Made by a program: the position numbers and the translations under genes
Assembly: GCF_036323735.1 (NCBI RefSeq)
Contig: NC_086024.1
Location: forward strand, 133,601,053 to 133,665,052
DNA: 64,000 nt
Direction of reading: 5' to 3'
From: Rattus norvegicus
Lineage: Eukaryota; Chordata; Mammalia; Rodentia; Muridae
Notes under the pieces: model-generated
What the model was told of the DNA's origin: nothing
The model's input: the letters and a program-made list of their open reading frames with translations, nothing else
Database searches by the model: none
Shown here: piece after piece, positions 43,741-54,868 of the stretch
Layout of the letters: each line of letters begins with the position of its first letter
How positions within the stretch are numbered: position 1 is the first letter of the stretch

Positions 43741-44334
43741 ATAAAAGAGCAAACGGCGTGCTGTTAAGAATTGGAATGGTTTTGTCAGGAAAGAAAACAA
43801 CAAGGGCAAAGGTAAACAGGCAGAATAAAAATCCGCCACCCGGACAGTGAGCGTGAAGGGTCGGGGAGGCTGGCCAGGAGGAGACAAGCAGGTGAATGGT
43901 GTGTGTGGGGGAGTAGATTCATCAAGAAGGAAGCAGCCGGTGTGTGCTCACCGGCCAGCAGGACATCCGAGTACTTGAGAACAGTTTTCACAGAAGGAGA
44001 GTCAGCAAATCCACAGTCACAGCTGGAGACCCAACACCCTTCTTCAAACGGTCAGTTGTAGGAACTGGACAACACAGCAAAAGTAGACCAGAGCGACCTC
44101 GTGGACTCCTTTGACTGACGCTCATGGAGAACTGTATGTGAGCAGTGCAGGGTTCATGTGCTTCTCGGCTTCAATTCTGCTTCCTGGAGGTCGGCATAAA
44201 CCGAAGGATTTCTGATCACAGCGGGCTTATGTCGGTAACGAGCAGTGACTCACCAAGCAACAGGGAGAGCTGATGATAGTTGGCAACAGCTTCCAAGTAC
44301 CTCAAAACTTTTTTGAAATGTCATTTAGCGAGAG

Positions 44335-44560
44335 TGCGTGTGTTTGTGTGTGTTTGCGTGAATTTGTATGTGTTTGCGTGAGTTTGCGTGAGTTTGTGTG
44401 TGTTGTGTGTGTTTGCATACTCACGTTCTGTTGCTCACGTTGGGGTCGGGGACAATTATGGGAGTCAGTTCTTTCCTTCCACTATGTGGGTTCTGGGAAT
44501 CAAACTTTGGTCTTCAGACTTGGCAGCAAGCATCTTTATCTGCCGAGCCATCTCGAATTT
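44335..44560 (-). repeat. TGTTTGCGTGAGT repeat and B3-type SINE, antisense
   Basis: GTGTTTGCGTGAATTTGTAT and further GTGTTTGCG / GAGTTTGCG units at 44336-44420 form a short minisatellite. It is joined to an antisense B3 (GGGAGTCAGTTCTTTCCTTC, CCACTATGTGGGTTCTGGG, TCTTTATCTGCCGAGCC). Confidence 0.8.
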
Positions 44561-45169
44561 CTAAGTATCTTGTGGAGCTCAGTGCTCTTAGTTCATGAGG
44601 AGGGATAGAGACCAGGTCTCAAACAATAAGAAATCAGGCAAAATGTTCAATGCATTGGTTTTCAGACATGGAACAGAGGTAATGCCCATAAATGTATCAA
44701 AATAAGACAAGTGCTCAATTTGTTTTTGGCTCAAATGGTTTTGGCTTGGGGAGTTTCCAGGTTGGCAAAACTATGGTCCTGTGATGTCCCTGAGTGGCTG
44801 AGGTGGGAATGGGAGGCAGATTCTGACCAGGCTTTGGGGAGTGGTGGACTAGAGAACTGTTACTGTTGCAAGCCTGCTGTCTCCGAGTATTTAACTATGT
44901 TCTAGAAGAAACTACAGAGATCTCTATAGGAACACTGAAATGGAAACATCCATAAAGTAACATTCACTCTGTCCAGCATCCAAATAAGGATTCCAGAGTG
45001 CTCGAAGTAGGAAAACATGAGTCCCAAACCAGAGGGAAGCTGAAGAAGCAGCACAGAGGAGGGGTAGCACACAGTCAGTAAACCCATGGTAACATACCCC
45101 ACTGTGCCAGAGGAGAAAGGTACGGCAGGGTAAAGGAAGAGATGTGGATGGCAACAGCAGGACCAACAG

Positions 45170-45300
45170 GATGGCTTCGTGGGGAAAGGTGCTTATCAAC
45201 CTGGGTTTGATCTGTGGGTCCCACATGATGGACAACGCCTGCAGTTTGTCCTCTGACCTCCACATGTGCCATGGTTCATAATAAACAAACAAACAAAACA
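45170..45300 (+). repeat. B3-type SINE
   Basis: GATGGCTTCGTGGGGAAAGG, GGGTTTGATCTGTGGGTCCC, CAGTTTGTCCTCTGACCTCC and a CAAACAAAC tail. Confidence 0.7.
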
Positions 45301-45494
45301 TTATAAACAAGAAATATGTAGCATGAGATTACTAGGTTAGAAATACAGACAGATGTTCACAGACCTGAGGAAGTAAGAGAGCCTAGAGTAAGCACACAGA
45401 TATCAGTGGGCCCTGGGACAACCAGGATCCTGACACACATGAAATGAATGCTCTCAGAGAAAAATAGTATTAAAAAACAGGGCTAAATGTACAA

Positions 45495-45635
45495 AGTGAG
45501 ACAGGGCATTTTGTGCGATAGCCCAGGTTGGCCTTGAACTGGAGATCCTTCTGCCTCAGCTTCTGAGTACTGGGCCCTATACTCAGCCCCGAGTACTGGG
45601 GTTGCAGATATGCCTCACCACACTTAGCTAAGAGA
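45495..45635 (-). repeat. B1-type SINE, antisense
   Basis: GATAGCCCAGGTTGGCCTTG, CTTCTGCCTCAGCTTCTGAG, GAGTACTGGGGTTGCAGATA and CACCACACTTAGC, with a small internal duplication of the TGAGTACTGGG segment. Confidence 0.75.
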
Positions 45636-45644
45636 TTCTTTTTA

Positions 45645-46075
45645 TTTTCCAACATAATATTTTTAATGATTAATATACCCCATTGCACTCACTTCCCAGT
45701 CCTCCTAGGTCTGCTCCCCACTCTTTTTTCTCCCCCGAAAAAGAGAAAGGAAAAGCAAACAAGCAAAAACAAGCAAACAAAACAAGTCCAGTTTGTGTCG
45801 CCCATGTATTGCCCGGAGCATGGTCAATGCCCAGTGGCCAGCCCCTTAAAGACAACTGAGCCCTTCCCCACCTGCTCCCCAGCCAGAAGCACCATTTGTG
45901 GGGAACTACACTCATCATCCTTCCCAAGACTCTTTAAGAGTTCTCCTCCATGGCTTCCCATCTGCACTGCTACTTAGGGGAGGTGGTCGGGGTAAGTGCT
46001 GTCACAGAAGCCTCCTGTGACTTCTTATCCACTGCGAGTCTGCAGTCATCCGTACTGCCAACATTGCTCCCTTGA
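45645..46075 (-). repeat. L1 3' UTR fragment, antisense
   Basis: AGTCCAGTTTGTGTCGCCCA, GCATGGTCAATGCCCAGTGG, CCCTTAAAGACAACTGAGCC, TTTGTGGGGAACTAC and GTTCTCCTCCATGGCTTCCC follow the antisense of an older murid L1 3' region. No coding frame survives. Confidence 0.55.
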
Positions 46076-46445
46076 CAGTGTGTGCCACGGGCCTCAGCCT
46101 AGTCTGGGGGCAGTACAGACCGTGGACATTAACATGGCCCTTGGTCACAGCATAGGCCACAGACACCATTGTGGCCTTCGGTGGCAGCACAGATCAAAGG
46201 CATCAGCTCAGTCCCTAGGGGCAGTCCGGCCCATGGATGTCAGCATGGCTTCAGGAGATAGCTCAGACCATGGACATACACATGGGCTCTGTTGGTGGCA
46301 TGGGCTTCAGACCTCAACATGGCCTGGTGGCAGCATGACTCATGGACATCTACATGGCTTCAGGCACAGACTAAGGACAGCTACATGGCCTTTGGTGGTA
46401 ACACAGGCCATGCACACGATGACATGGCTCTCGGCTGCAGCAGGA
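46076..46445 (+). repeat. degenerate tandem repeat (CATGGACAT..ACATGGC unit)
   Basis: A motif like GGCAGCACAGACCATGGACA, TC.ACATGGCTTTGG recurs about eight to nine times at roughly 40-bp spacing, heavily diverged. It resembles a satellite-like rodent repeat (possibly the one catalogued as MurSatRep1; the name is from memory and uncertain). Confidence 0.6.
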
Positions 46446-46464
46446 CCACAGCAATCTTTTTTTA

Positions 46465-46625
46465 TTAAAAAATGTTTATGTTTTAGCATTCAGGAGTTAG
46501 AAGTAGGCAGACCTCAGTGAATTCGAGGCCAGCTTGGTCCATGATAGGTTCTAGGACAGCCTTTTGTCTCACCTCCAACACCGAAAACCAAACAAAACCA
46601 AACCAAAAATCAAGAGAAAGGAAAA
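46465..46625 (+). repeat. B1 fragment with CAAAC-rich tail
   Basis: AGCATTCAGGAGTTAGAAGT, AGGCAGACCTCAGTGAATTC, GAGGCCAGCTTGGTCCATGA, AGGACAGCCTTTTGTCTCAC and an A-rich tail that leads into the (GT)n array. Confidence 0.8.
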
Positions 46626-46632
46626 AAAGAAA

Positions 46633-46680
<48 letters not shown>

Positions 46681-46884
46681 TGTATGTATGTGTGTGTATG
46701 TGTGTGTGTGTGGTGTATGTATGTGTGTGTGTATGTGTGTGTGGTGTGTGTGTGTGTGGTGTGTGTGGTGTGTGTGTATGTGTGTGTGTATGTGTGTGTG
46801 TGTGGTGTGTGTGGTGTGTGTGTGTATGTGTGTGTGGTGTGTGTGTGTGTGTGGTGTGTGTGGTGTGTGTGTATGAGTGTGTGT
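46633..46884 (+). repeat. (TG)n mosaic array
   Basis: (TG)n with GGTGTG and TATG interruptions in quasi-regular blocks, 250 bp, at the tail of a B1. Confidence 0.97.
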
Positions 46885-46889
46885 AGTTG

Positions 46890-47140
46890 TACTGTGGTAC
46901 ACATGTGGAGGTCAGAGGACATTCTTGGGTGTCAGTTCTTGCCTTCCCTCTTGTTTGAGATAGGGTCTCTTGTCCACTGTTGTGTGTGCATGTCTAGTTG
47001 CCTGGCCATCCCGTGTCAGGAACACTGGGATTGCATACACTGTTTCTTCTACTTTTACATTAGTTCTTGGGATTCAGACTCAGGACCTCATACTTGTGAG
47101 GCAAGTGCTGTGGCCACTGAGCCATCTCTCTGGCTTGGAC
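46890..47140 (-). repeat. B4/RSINE-type composite SINE, antisense
   Basis: TGTGGAGGTCAGAGGACATT, CTTCCCTCTTGTTTGAGATA, GGATTCAGACTCAGGACCTC, GGCCACTGAGCCATCTCTC. Confidence 0.75.
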
Positions 47141-47289
47141 AATCTTAAAAGGAGGAAAGACACTGTATACCGAGGAACCAGAGCAATGGCAGAAAATAGA
47201 GACATTCCCCCTTTAAAGCACGGAGAAGAGAAACTCACACCACTGCAGGTGAACACTAGACACTGTCAACGTAAAACACAACCCTCAGG

Positions 47290-47490
47290 ATTGCAGCAAC
47301 AGCTCCGTAGTTAAGAGCACTGGCGTCTCTTGCAGGGGACCTAAGCTGGGTTCCCACAGCCACATAATTCCTGTCCCAGGTGATCTTATGCCATCCTCTG
47401 GCCTGCTCAAGGCACCAGGTGTGCACGTGGTGCACAGGCAGATGTGCAGGCAAAGCTCGTATACAGTACATAAGGGTGCAAGAACAGAGA
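47290..47490 (+). repeat. B2-type SINE
   Basis: GTTAAGAGCACTGGCGTCTC, TGGGTTCCCACAGCCACATA, GCCATCCTCTGGCCTGCTC and ACAGTACATAAGGG follow the B2 order with divergence. Confidence 0.75.
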
Positions 47491-49489
47491 AAAGAAAACT
47501 AATTGAAAACAAGCACAACTCTTACCTCAGTGGGTAATAGAGAGCCAAGAAAGAGCATGTCCCTGTCCTTGGAAAACAGACTCAGGTCACCCCAAATCCA
47601 TGTTTCCACGTGACTGAATTTTTATAGTCCAGACACTTTTCCAATGCACTGGTGGAACATCTTGTGACTGGGTTGCAGCAAGGCGGAGAGGTCTCTGTGC
47701 CATTCTGTCTTAGTCTGGGGCTGGTGAAAGCTGGTGACTTGTTGATGCAGTCCAAAAGGCTTCACCTGCTACTCACAGGCTGTCAGGTCTCACATGGAAT
47801 CGGGAAAGGGAGTCTGAGGTAAGTTGTAATTCCGGATCTTTAACCTTTGAACCTCTTCAGTTACTGACGCTCTAACCAGTAACTCAGGCTTGCAGAGGCT
47901 CAGGGTAAGGTGAGGTCTTTCAGGAACCTTTGCCTACAACCCCCAGTCTTGAAAAGACGAAGGTGCAATACTTTCTTAGATTCTCAAAAGTGGAGTGAGG
48001 CATGGCCAGCAAGCCTGTGTCACGGGAACTTTTCACTGGGAAAGGGAGTCCTGAGGCGGAGGGGAAACTAATGCGAGTGGGATTCTCTGTCTGTTCTGAG
48101 TGCACGAGGCAATCCAGTGCTCCTCCTTACTTAGAAGCCATCTTCGATAACACTTGACTGTAAGGCAGTGTGCACTTTATAACATGTAGGGGTGTGACAC
48201 ACGAGATGAAAGATGGGGAAATGGGGTGGGTTGCTTTCTTACATCATAAGGGAAGAGGTGGTGTGATTTGGGAGTAGGTCAGAGTAAGTCACAGATGTGT
48301 GCTGTAAACCTCAAGGTGACGAATAGAAGACGAGCAGAGGAAGGTTCATGGCTGTGGGTCCTAATGATGGGAGGCATCTGGTGAAATAACGGAAGACTGA
48401 GAAGGGGCAAACAGAAGGAGGGAAAATAACAGACAGGGTAAACCACACAAACTTAAACCTTCTCAAAAACAAGTGGAAGGTCTAAACACTGCACTTAAAA
48501 GACAAGGATTGTTTGGATAGAAAGGCAACACACAGTTATACAGTGCCTGCAGGAAACTCACCTTAAATATAAAAACAGGGAAAGGTTAAGTGGAAAGAAC
48601 GGGAGATAAGCAAGACTAACAGTAATAAAGGAACGCCTGTCTGGCTGTATAAATATCAGGCAAAGCAGGCTTCAGAGCAGAAATATTACAGGGATAAAGA
48701 GAGTCATCTTATAATAACAGGAGGGATCAGTTCATCACAGTACATCTCTTAAGGTACATCACACCAGCCATGTAGATATTTATATGCACACAGAAGGAGA
48801 GCGCTGTAAAACACACAGAGCAAAGCCACCAGGATGGGCTGTACGAACAGCGAAACCCACCAACGGCCCGGAATTTTCCACTCCTTTCTCAATAGTCAGA
48901 AGATGACACGGATAGAAACCTAGTTTAGATGTGGAGGATGGGGGCAGCACTGTCGCCAGCTGTCCTGATGGACATCCATCCGACCCTCCACATCACAGCA
49001 GCAGAGTGCGGATTCCTTTCAGGTGCACACGGGCATCAAACAGGCGGACTGGGAACTTCAGGAAGATTGAAATCATTCCCAGTTGATTTCCTCAGACAGG
49101 ATTAAGGGAAAAGCCAATGATGAAGAGAGGCTTGCATTCTACCCCATCTTCACTACCGACAGAAGAAGGCAGCGCTGAGCCTCAAGGCGGACACCGCTGG
49201 AGGGCGTATTCTGAGGCGCTACAGACCAGCAAGGCTGCAGTGGCTTTGTAGCACCGAGTGCTTGGGTTTTTAGGGGAAAATTTTCAGTGGACTCAGCTTC
49301 CAATCAAACACTGGGAAAGGCCGAGCAACTGAGCCCAAATAAGTGAGGGAGGCAGAGCAGAAGGACCTAAATTAGAGGGAAAGGAAGCCACAAAGGAAGT
49401 CAGCTATTGAAAAACAAACAAACCTGCCCATTTTGTTTTTGACAAAATTAAAAAAAAAAAACCAAGATTATCATGTTTGTTGCATTTGC

Positions 49490-49650
49490 GACCCATGTGG
49501 GAATGTATGTGTCATGGTGCGCATGTGGCGGCCAGAGGACAACTTTCGGGCATTGTTTTCTCCTTCCACCATGGGTTCTGTGGACCCTCAGGTTATTGGG
49601 CCAGCATGACCAGCACTTTTGCCTGCTGAGCGATCTCTCTGGCCCAAACT
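49490..49650 (-). repeat. B3-type SINE nested in L1, antisense
   Basis: GGCCAGAGGACAACTTTCGG, CTCCTTCCACCATGGGTTCT and TTTTGCCTGCTGAGCGATCT, CTCTGGCCC. Confidence 0.85.
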
Positions 49651-49659
49651 GATAATTAT

Positions 49660-49762
49660 CATTTGCTCTGTAGCCTAGACTGACCTTTAACTCCCAGTGA
49701 TGCTCCTGTCTCAGTGTCCTCTGAGGGCAGAATTATAGGAGCCAGCTACCATGCCCAGCTCA
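49660..49762 (-). repeat. B1-type SINE nested in L1, antisense
   Basis: TTGCTCTGTAGCCTAGACTG, CCTTTAACTCCCAGTGATGC, TCCTGTCTCAGTGTCCTCTG and CTACCATGCCCAGCTC. Confidence 0.75.
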
Positions 49763-50599
49763 GGAATGAATGTTGGAAACCTTAGCTAGAATCAAGAACG
49801 TAGAGAAAAGACGCAAATCACCAACATGAGAGATGATCAGAATGAACTAATTATAGATGCTGCGGGTATTAAAAGGCTACCATGGCAATGCACGATCAGC
49901 ATGCACTAATGAACGCCACAGCTTAGGTGACACGCAGAATCCCCCAGAAGACCCTAATAATAAAAGCTTACCCAAGAAGAAACATATCTTATAGCTATGG
50001 AAATAATTGAATTTTTAGTTCAAACTGTTCCCACAAGGAAAACTCGAGCCCCTAATGGCTTCACTAATGAGTTCTAACAAACACCTAAGGAGAGAGAGAG
50101 AGTTCTCGTTTGCCGTGGATTGGATTACACGTATCCCCCGTCACCCTCAATTTCTCTTTTGAAGTTCTAACCTCTGGTATTTCACAACACAGCCATAGTT
50201 GGAGATTGAGTCTGTGTGGAGGTAGTCGTTGCAGAATGATGCCTGGGCTCTGGCTGTGACTGGTGTGCACACAAGGGAGGTCTGGAGGCAAGTGCACATG
50301 GAAGATGACTGACAGACTTGAAGGCAGTACTTAGGCACAAGAGAAAGCTGCCAGGCGACCCTACGGTCCCATAGCCCTCAGCAGGGGACCAGCTCCAGAA
50401 CCATTCTGGCACCTGTTGTCCAAGCCACTCAGTTTGGGGGTGTTACAGCAGCTACCCTGGAACCATTTTGGAACATCAAAGCTGAGGGAGACTTCACAGC
50501 AAGTTCTCCAGACACCAAGACACGACATCATAGGAGTGAGCATCCATCCAATATCTTTGATGAACTAGCAAAGCTTTTTTGAAAAAAAAAAACCGTAAT

Positions 50600-51420
50600 T
50601 TTAATTATTTCAAACCTTACTTTCAATGATGGTTCTTAATCTCTTTAACCTCCCTTGTAGCCCACCACCCACCAGAGGTAGTAGAAAAGAAAGGATACAG
50701 GAGAAGTGGGCCCGTTAAGAAAGGTTCTCTGGAAATTGGCAGTTTAGTTGACAGGTTAGCAGACCACGGTAGCTCGAGCCACTCACAGACAGTTCACAGA
50801 TACGTCAGCAGTCCAGTTCGATGAATCTGGTTAGCGACAGTGGTGACATGACCTAGCAAAGACAGCCAGGCCTCAGCCTTCCTCAGGTTAGCAGGAGTGA
50901 CCCAGAGGGACACCAGGAGAAGTTCTCTGCTGTGCCTCTCTCAGGGAAATGAAGATCAGTGAAGACTTGAGACCCTTAAGTGTTGCACAGCTTGTCATAC
51001 CAACAAGCCAAGCTCTGTCTCCATCGCTTGTGGAATCCCATTTATACCCTCCAAGCACCACATGTCCTCCAAGTACCTTGCCTCAGCACGGGTTTTGCCT
51101 CAGCAACCTGAGTCCTCGGACGTGTCAGGACACTGCAGCACACCACCAGAAGTTGTTCTGGTGAGTTTCCCTCTATGGAGTCCCGACAAATGCAGCTCAG
51201 CTACACAGTATAAGGTGGACCAATACATGTGTGTCGTTAGTAAAGCATCCTTCATCAGGAGTCCTGTCACGTGCTTGCTTTAGCAGAACATCCTCTCCTG
51301 GGTCTGCTTCAGTCAAACGTTCCTTCATGAGTCTGCCTGAGCCTTTCACACCCGTGTCCAGTTTCACGTGTCCATCCAGGTGACTTTCCAGTGAAGCCTC
51401 AAGTTTCCACTTCACAGAAC
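50600..51420. repeat. possible LTR-like murid repeat
   Basis: A block with the feel of an interspersed repeat shared by mouse and rat: GGAAATTGGCAGTTTAGTTG, ACAGGTTAGCAGACCACGG, GACTTGAGACCCTTAAGTG, CCCATTTATACCCTCCAAGC (TATA-like) and GGTGAGTTTCCCTCTATGG. Near-repeated CCTTCATGAGTCTGCC / CCTTCATCAGGAGTCC motifs occur near its right end. I recall similar murid sequences but cannot name the family; no retroviral coding sequence is attached. Confidence 0.35.
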
Positions 51421-51639
51421 TTTAGCAGATCCATGCAGCTATCCACTTAGAATTTCCTGACTAGGAATGGGAGCTTGGCTTGGACATGGAGGATCAGTCA
51501 GTGCAGTGCACTTCTGGATAATGGAGCTGCAATATTAGTGATTAACTATGAAGAGAAAGCTTTAAGACCATTTCAGTAGATGGATTTTGGCAAACGTTTA
51601 ACATTCATTCCTGATAATATATGTTTAAAAAAAAAAAGC

Positions 51640-51862
51640 AGCTTTCAGGGCAGCACAGTGACCCAGCACAGGCGAAAATACTTGCCAAGGAAGTCTGATG
51701 GTTAAGCTTGAGCCCCAGAAATCATGTTTGAGGGGAGAACCAACTGCCCAAAACCGTTCTGTGACGTCTCGTGGTGTCCATGCTCCTGTACCCACACATG
51801 CTGATCACTCGAGGGACATAACACACATGCACACTAAACATTTCATTTTTAAAAAACAACTT
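51640..51862 (+). repeat. B3-type SINE, diverged
   Basis: GCAGCACAGTGACCCAGCAC, AAGCTTGAGCCCCAGAAATC, CATGCTCCTGTACCCACACA, ACACACATGCACACTAAACA then an A-rich tail. Confidence 0.55.
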
Positions 51863-52694
51863 TGAGAAAACAGAAGAAAGGGTCTCTCAACTGATAAGGG
51901 CTTTCTGCAAAGACAGCCCCCCGCCCCCCATGCTGGAGAAAGACAGGCCGCTCTTCTCGTACGGCATGAAGCGAGGGAAAGCTCTATGCTCTTCCTCTGT
52001 CTCTTTGGCCCTGGCATGGACATCGCAACCAGTGCAAGAAAGCAGAGGAGGATGAAAAACTGTAATGCAGACAACACAGTGGGAAAAATTCCCACTGGGT
52101 TTTTATCGTGCCTTCTAGAACTAAAAAGTGAGTTAAGGGTGCAGAATGCAAGGCCAGGGTAGAAAGTGAAATTACGTTTCTACGCATTAGAATTGAACAG
52201 TCCAGACTTTAGAGATGCATCTGTAGTCACCCCACACATGGACTCATCAGGAGTCCATTTGACAAAGATGTGTAAAAGCATCACATTAATGCTCGGAGAT
52301 GTGGACTGCACAGCCAGCACAGGTAGAGTTCATCTCTAAACCAGTCTGTGATTAAGGCAGGTCTGAGACTTGAAACACCCCAGGACACGCTCCTCTGGCT
52401 CCTGTGCAAAAATGGGTCCATCCTGTCCCCTCGGCAAAGGAAGACACTAGCTGTGTGGGCTCCTAGGGAGCTGTGAGCTTGGGAGTGACCTGGAGCAGTG
52501 GTTTTTGGAGAAACAGGAGCTGATAAGGCAGGAGGAAAGCAACTGAGGCTTGATCTCAAAGCAAGCATGCCACTCCTAGAAATGTGACAGTAAGTTGTTC
52601 CCAGGTGAAGATAGGGACAACTCTTATTTGATTTTCTTTTTTTGTCTTTGACAAATGTATTTGGTGGACTGTGCTTATTTCCCAGGTAACCAGA

Positions 52695-52719
52695 ACACAC
52701 AAACACCTCACACACCACA

Positions 52720-52762
<43 letters not shown>
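52695..52762 (+). repeat. (CA)n microsatellite
   Basis: CA run with CACCTCACACACCACACACA at its left edge. Confidence 0.97.
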
Positions 52763-52765
<3 letters not shown>

Positions 52766-52817
52766 TTCATAGGGTTTCAGTACTTTGTAAGGAGATTATA
52801 TTTCTCCCAAAACAAGG

Positions 52818-52983
52818 AACAGGACCTATAGGCTGGCTCAGTGGGTAATGATGCTTGCTGAACAAACCTAGCCACTGAGTTTGCTTTCTGGAACCCTTAG
52901 TGGACTGAGGGAATTGTCTTTCAGAGTTGTCCTCTGACCTCTACACTTGCTGTGGTAGGAATAATGATGAGTTAAATAAAATG
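52818..52983 (+). repeat. B3-type SINE
   Basis: GGCTGGCTCAGTGGGTAATG, ATGCTTGCTGAACAAACC, GTTGTCCTCTGACCTCTACA and a TTAAATAAAATGC tail. Confidence 0.75.
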
Positions 52984-54264
52984 CAAACGAAACCTGAACC
53001 AAAAGGCAAGAGTATTGCCTGAAGCGGAAGCAATAGGCTGGGCCGTCCTCAGAGACCCAAGCAGCTAGAGTGGCGGTGGCAATACTGGGGACACAGACAC
53101 ACAACTCTACTGTGTTTTTCTCGTCATGTTCTTGTCAAATCTGTGGCTCTGGCTGGACACACAGACCGTGTTAATAATCGTAGTTAATACATGGACTCAT
53201 CTCAGAACATTCAACAAGACTGAGCCCTTAATCCGGTGGAAGGCAGTTTGGGATCTCTAATTACTTGGTTGAAAAAAGGCAGACACTCAGGGCTGTGGCA
53301 GTGTTTGGGAATTAATCTTTAAAGCCTGACAGTGAACATTCAATTCAATTAGGAAGAACAATTGGCAAAGAATCCTCTCGCCTTCACCCTTGATAGCAAG
53401 CTGGGACTGACTGGTCGTCCTCGACTCTGCTCCTCCGTGTCATCAGACAGGTGTGCAGCTGGACCTCCCAGCGGCTGTCATACTGTGTACCAGCTGTGTG
53501 TCTCCTCAGACCCAGGCCCATGCAGGACACCCCTGCTCAAGAAGCCTAGCACACTGTGCTGCCCTTTCGGCCCAGGCATCATTGAGTCTAAGCTTTCTTC
53601 TGCCTTGTTCCTTTCCCCCTCCCGTGCTCCCTGCTCTCCCTGTCTGCTCCTCATCCCTCCCTGGCTCCTTCTATTCCACTCTGTCCTTTTCTTTTCCCTC
53701 CTCACTAACTCAGCATCTTACTGCACATAATGAAAGGTTTAGAAGTAAGTCTGCCTTCTACCCTAAAGTGTGAGGGCAGGGGCTCGACTGGTCCTCCCTT
53801 TTCATGAGCTGCTGCTTTCGCTTGGAGAGCGCTGGCCTTGCCTTCCAGCTTGCTTCTCCTAGAGCTGGCCATTCCCCTTGATGCTCAGGCCTGAGGCCTA
53901 AGCAGTCCTAGTTTCTCCGTTCTCTTTACTTGTTTTACTCCAAGGGGTCCCTGTTGCTTCTGACTCCCGTATAGACCTCTTCTTTACTGCTGCTCCCTCT
54001 TCTAGAATTCCCACAGGAGACTCCACTCGCTCTCCCTGTATCTTCTTTCTGTGGGGCAGTTAAAGGGTCCTGTAGACTGGAGCTAGGAGACCTTGGACAC
54101 TTCCTCAGGGGAGCCTGGACACTCTACTGCCCACAGAATGCTCTCTGGCCACATCCCATCTTGCTACACAGTCTTGGCTCTTGCACTCTCAGGCCACCCT
54201 GTGGATCTTTTCTCTTGACCCTAGAGCTCCCTTCCTTGGTGACCTTGAAACTTCAGCCTTAGTA

Positions 54265-54410
54265 CCTGGGACGATGTTTTGCTGGCTTGTGTAGGGCCTG
54301 TCTTTCTGACCGTCAACTCTCCAAAGGCAAGAGTTGGTTCTGGCAGCTTCCCAAGAACAGTGCCTGGCCTGCTAGCAAGCACTTGATGTTTGTCGAATGA
54401 ATAAGAGATT
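54265..54410 (+). repeat. L2/MIR-like 3' end
   Basis: CTCTCCAAAGGCAAGAGTTG, AACAGTGCCTGGCCTGCTAG, CAAGCACTTGATGTTTGTCG, AATGAATAA follows the ancient L2 3' end (GCACAGTGCCTGGCACATAG..TGTTGAATGAATG). Confidence 0.65.
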
Positions 54411-54667
54411 TATGGGGGAAAGCATTTGGATATGGTTGCTTCAGAGTCACCTTTCCCTCCCCTTCTGCTTCTCTCACCTGCCAATCACTCTCTCAAAGGA
54501 AGTCCTGAGCAGCAGGTCACAGCTCCTGGCCATCCTCAAGGTGATAGGCATCCTAAGCCCAGTTGCTTGTTTGTTTGTTTTCCTTTAGGGTCTACAAATG
54601 CATGAATAAACAACACGACGTTTCTTGTGTGTGCTTAAAAACAACAAAACACAAAACCAAGAACAGC

Positions 54668-54868
54668 ACGGTGGCAGGGCGGTAGTGGCGCACGCCTTTA
54701 GTTCCAGCTCTCAGGAGGCAGGGGCAGGAGGAGCTCTGTGATTTCAGGGCCACCATGGTCTACAGAACTAGTTCTAGGACTGCCAGGGTGACACAGAGAA
54801 ACCCTGTCTTGAAAAACCAAAACCCAAACAAGCCAAACCAAACCAAAAAAAACCCCAAACCCAAAAAA
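54668..54868 (+). mobile_element. B1 SINE with A-rich tail
   Basis: GGTAGTGGCGCACGCCTTTA, TCAGGAGGCAGGGGCAGGAG, GTCTACAGAACTAGTTCTAG, GACACAGAGAAACCCTGTCT and a CAAAC-rich tail. Confidence 0.92.

Larger units (their letters stand above)
42030..44330 (+). repeat. decayed L1 fossil, sense, with nested ID and B2/B3
   Basis: L1-like A-rich sense sequence with recognisable landmarks: CCTCATCTCACCAGAAACAG and CAGTGTCCTTCAAGAATGAAG (region upstream of ORF2), TTGTCAGAATGGATTAAAAA (ORF2 start region) and CAGCAAATCCACAGTCACAG, GACCCAACACCCTTCTTC (endonuclease region). All frames are broken. It is interrupted by a (GT)n(GA)n array, an ID and a B2/B3 SINE. I cannot give the subfamily; its divergence suggests an old L1M-type element. 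Confidence 0.55.
48370..50090 (+). repeat. decayed L1 ORF2 fossil, sense, with nested SINEs
   Basis: Sense L1 ORF2 landmarks recur in order: GGAAACTCACC, GTATAAATATCAGGCAAAGC, CATGTAGATATTTATATGCA, later AGAGAAAAGACGCAAATCAC, ATGGAAATAATTGAA and CCTAATGGCTTCACTAATGA, GTTCTAACAAACACCTAAGG. All frames are broken by stops and indels. B3 (49490-49650) and B1 (49660-49762) copies interrupt it. It is a molecular fossil with no function implied. Confidence 0.7.

Noticed and set aside
48370..50090. Reverse transcriptase or endonuclease gene
   Set aside because: L1 ORF2 similarity is real, but all frames are broken and SINEs interrupt it, so it is a dead L1 copy.
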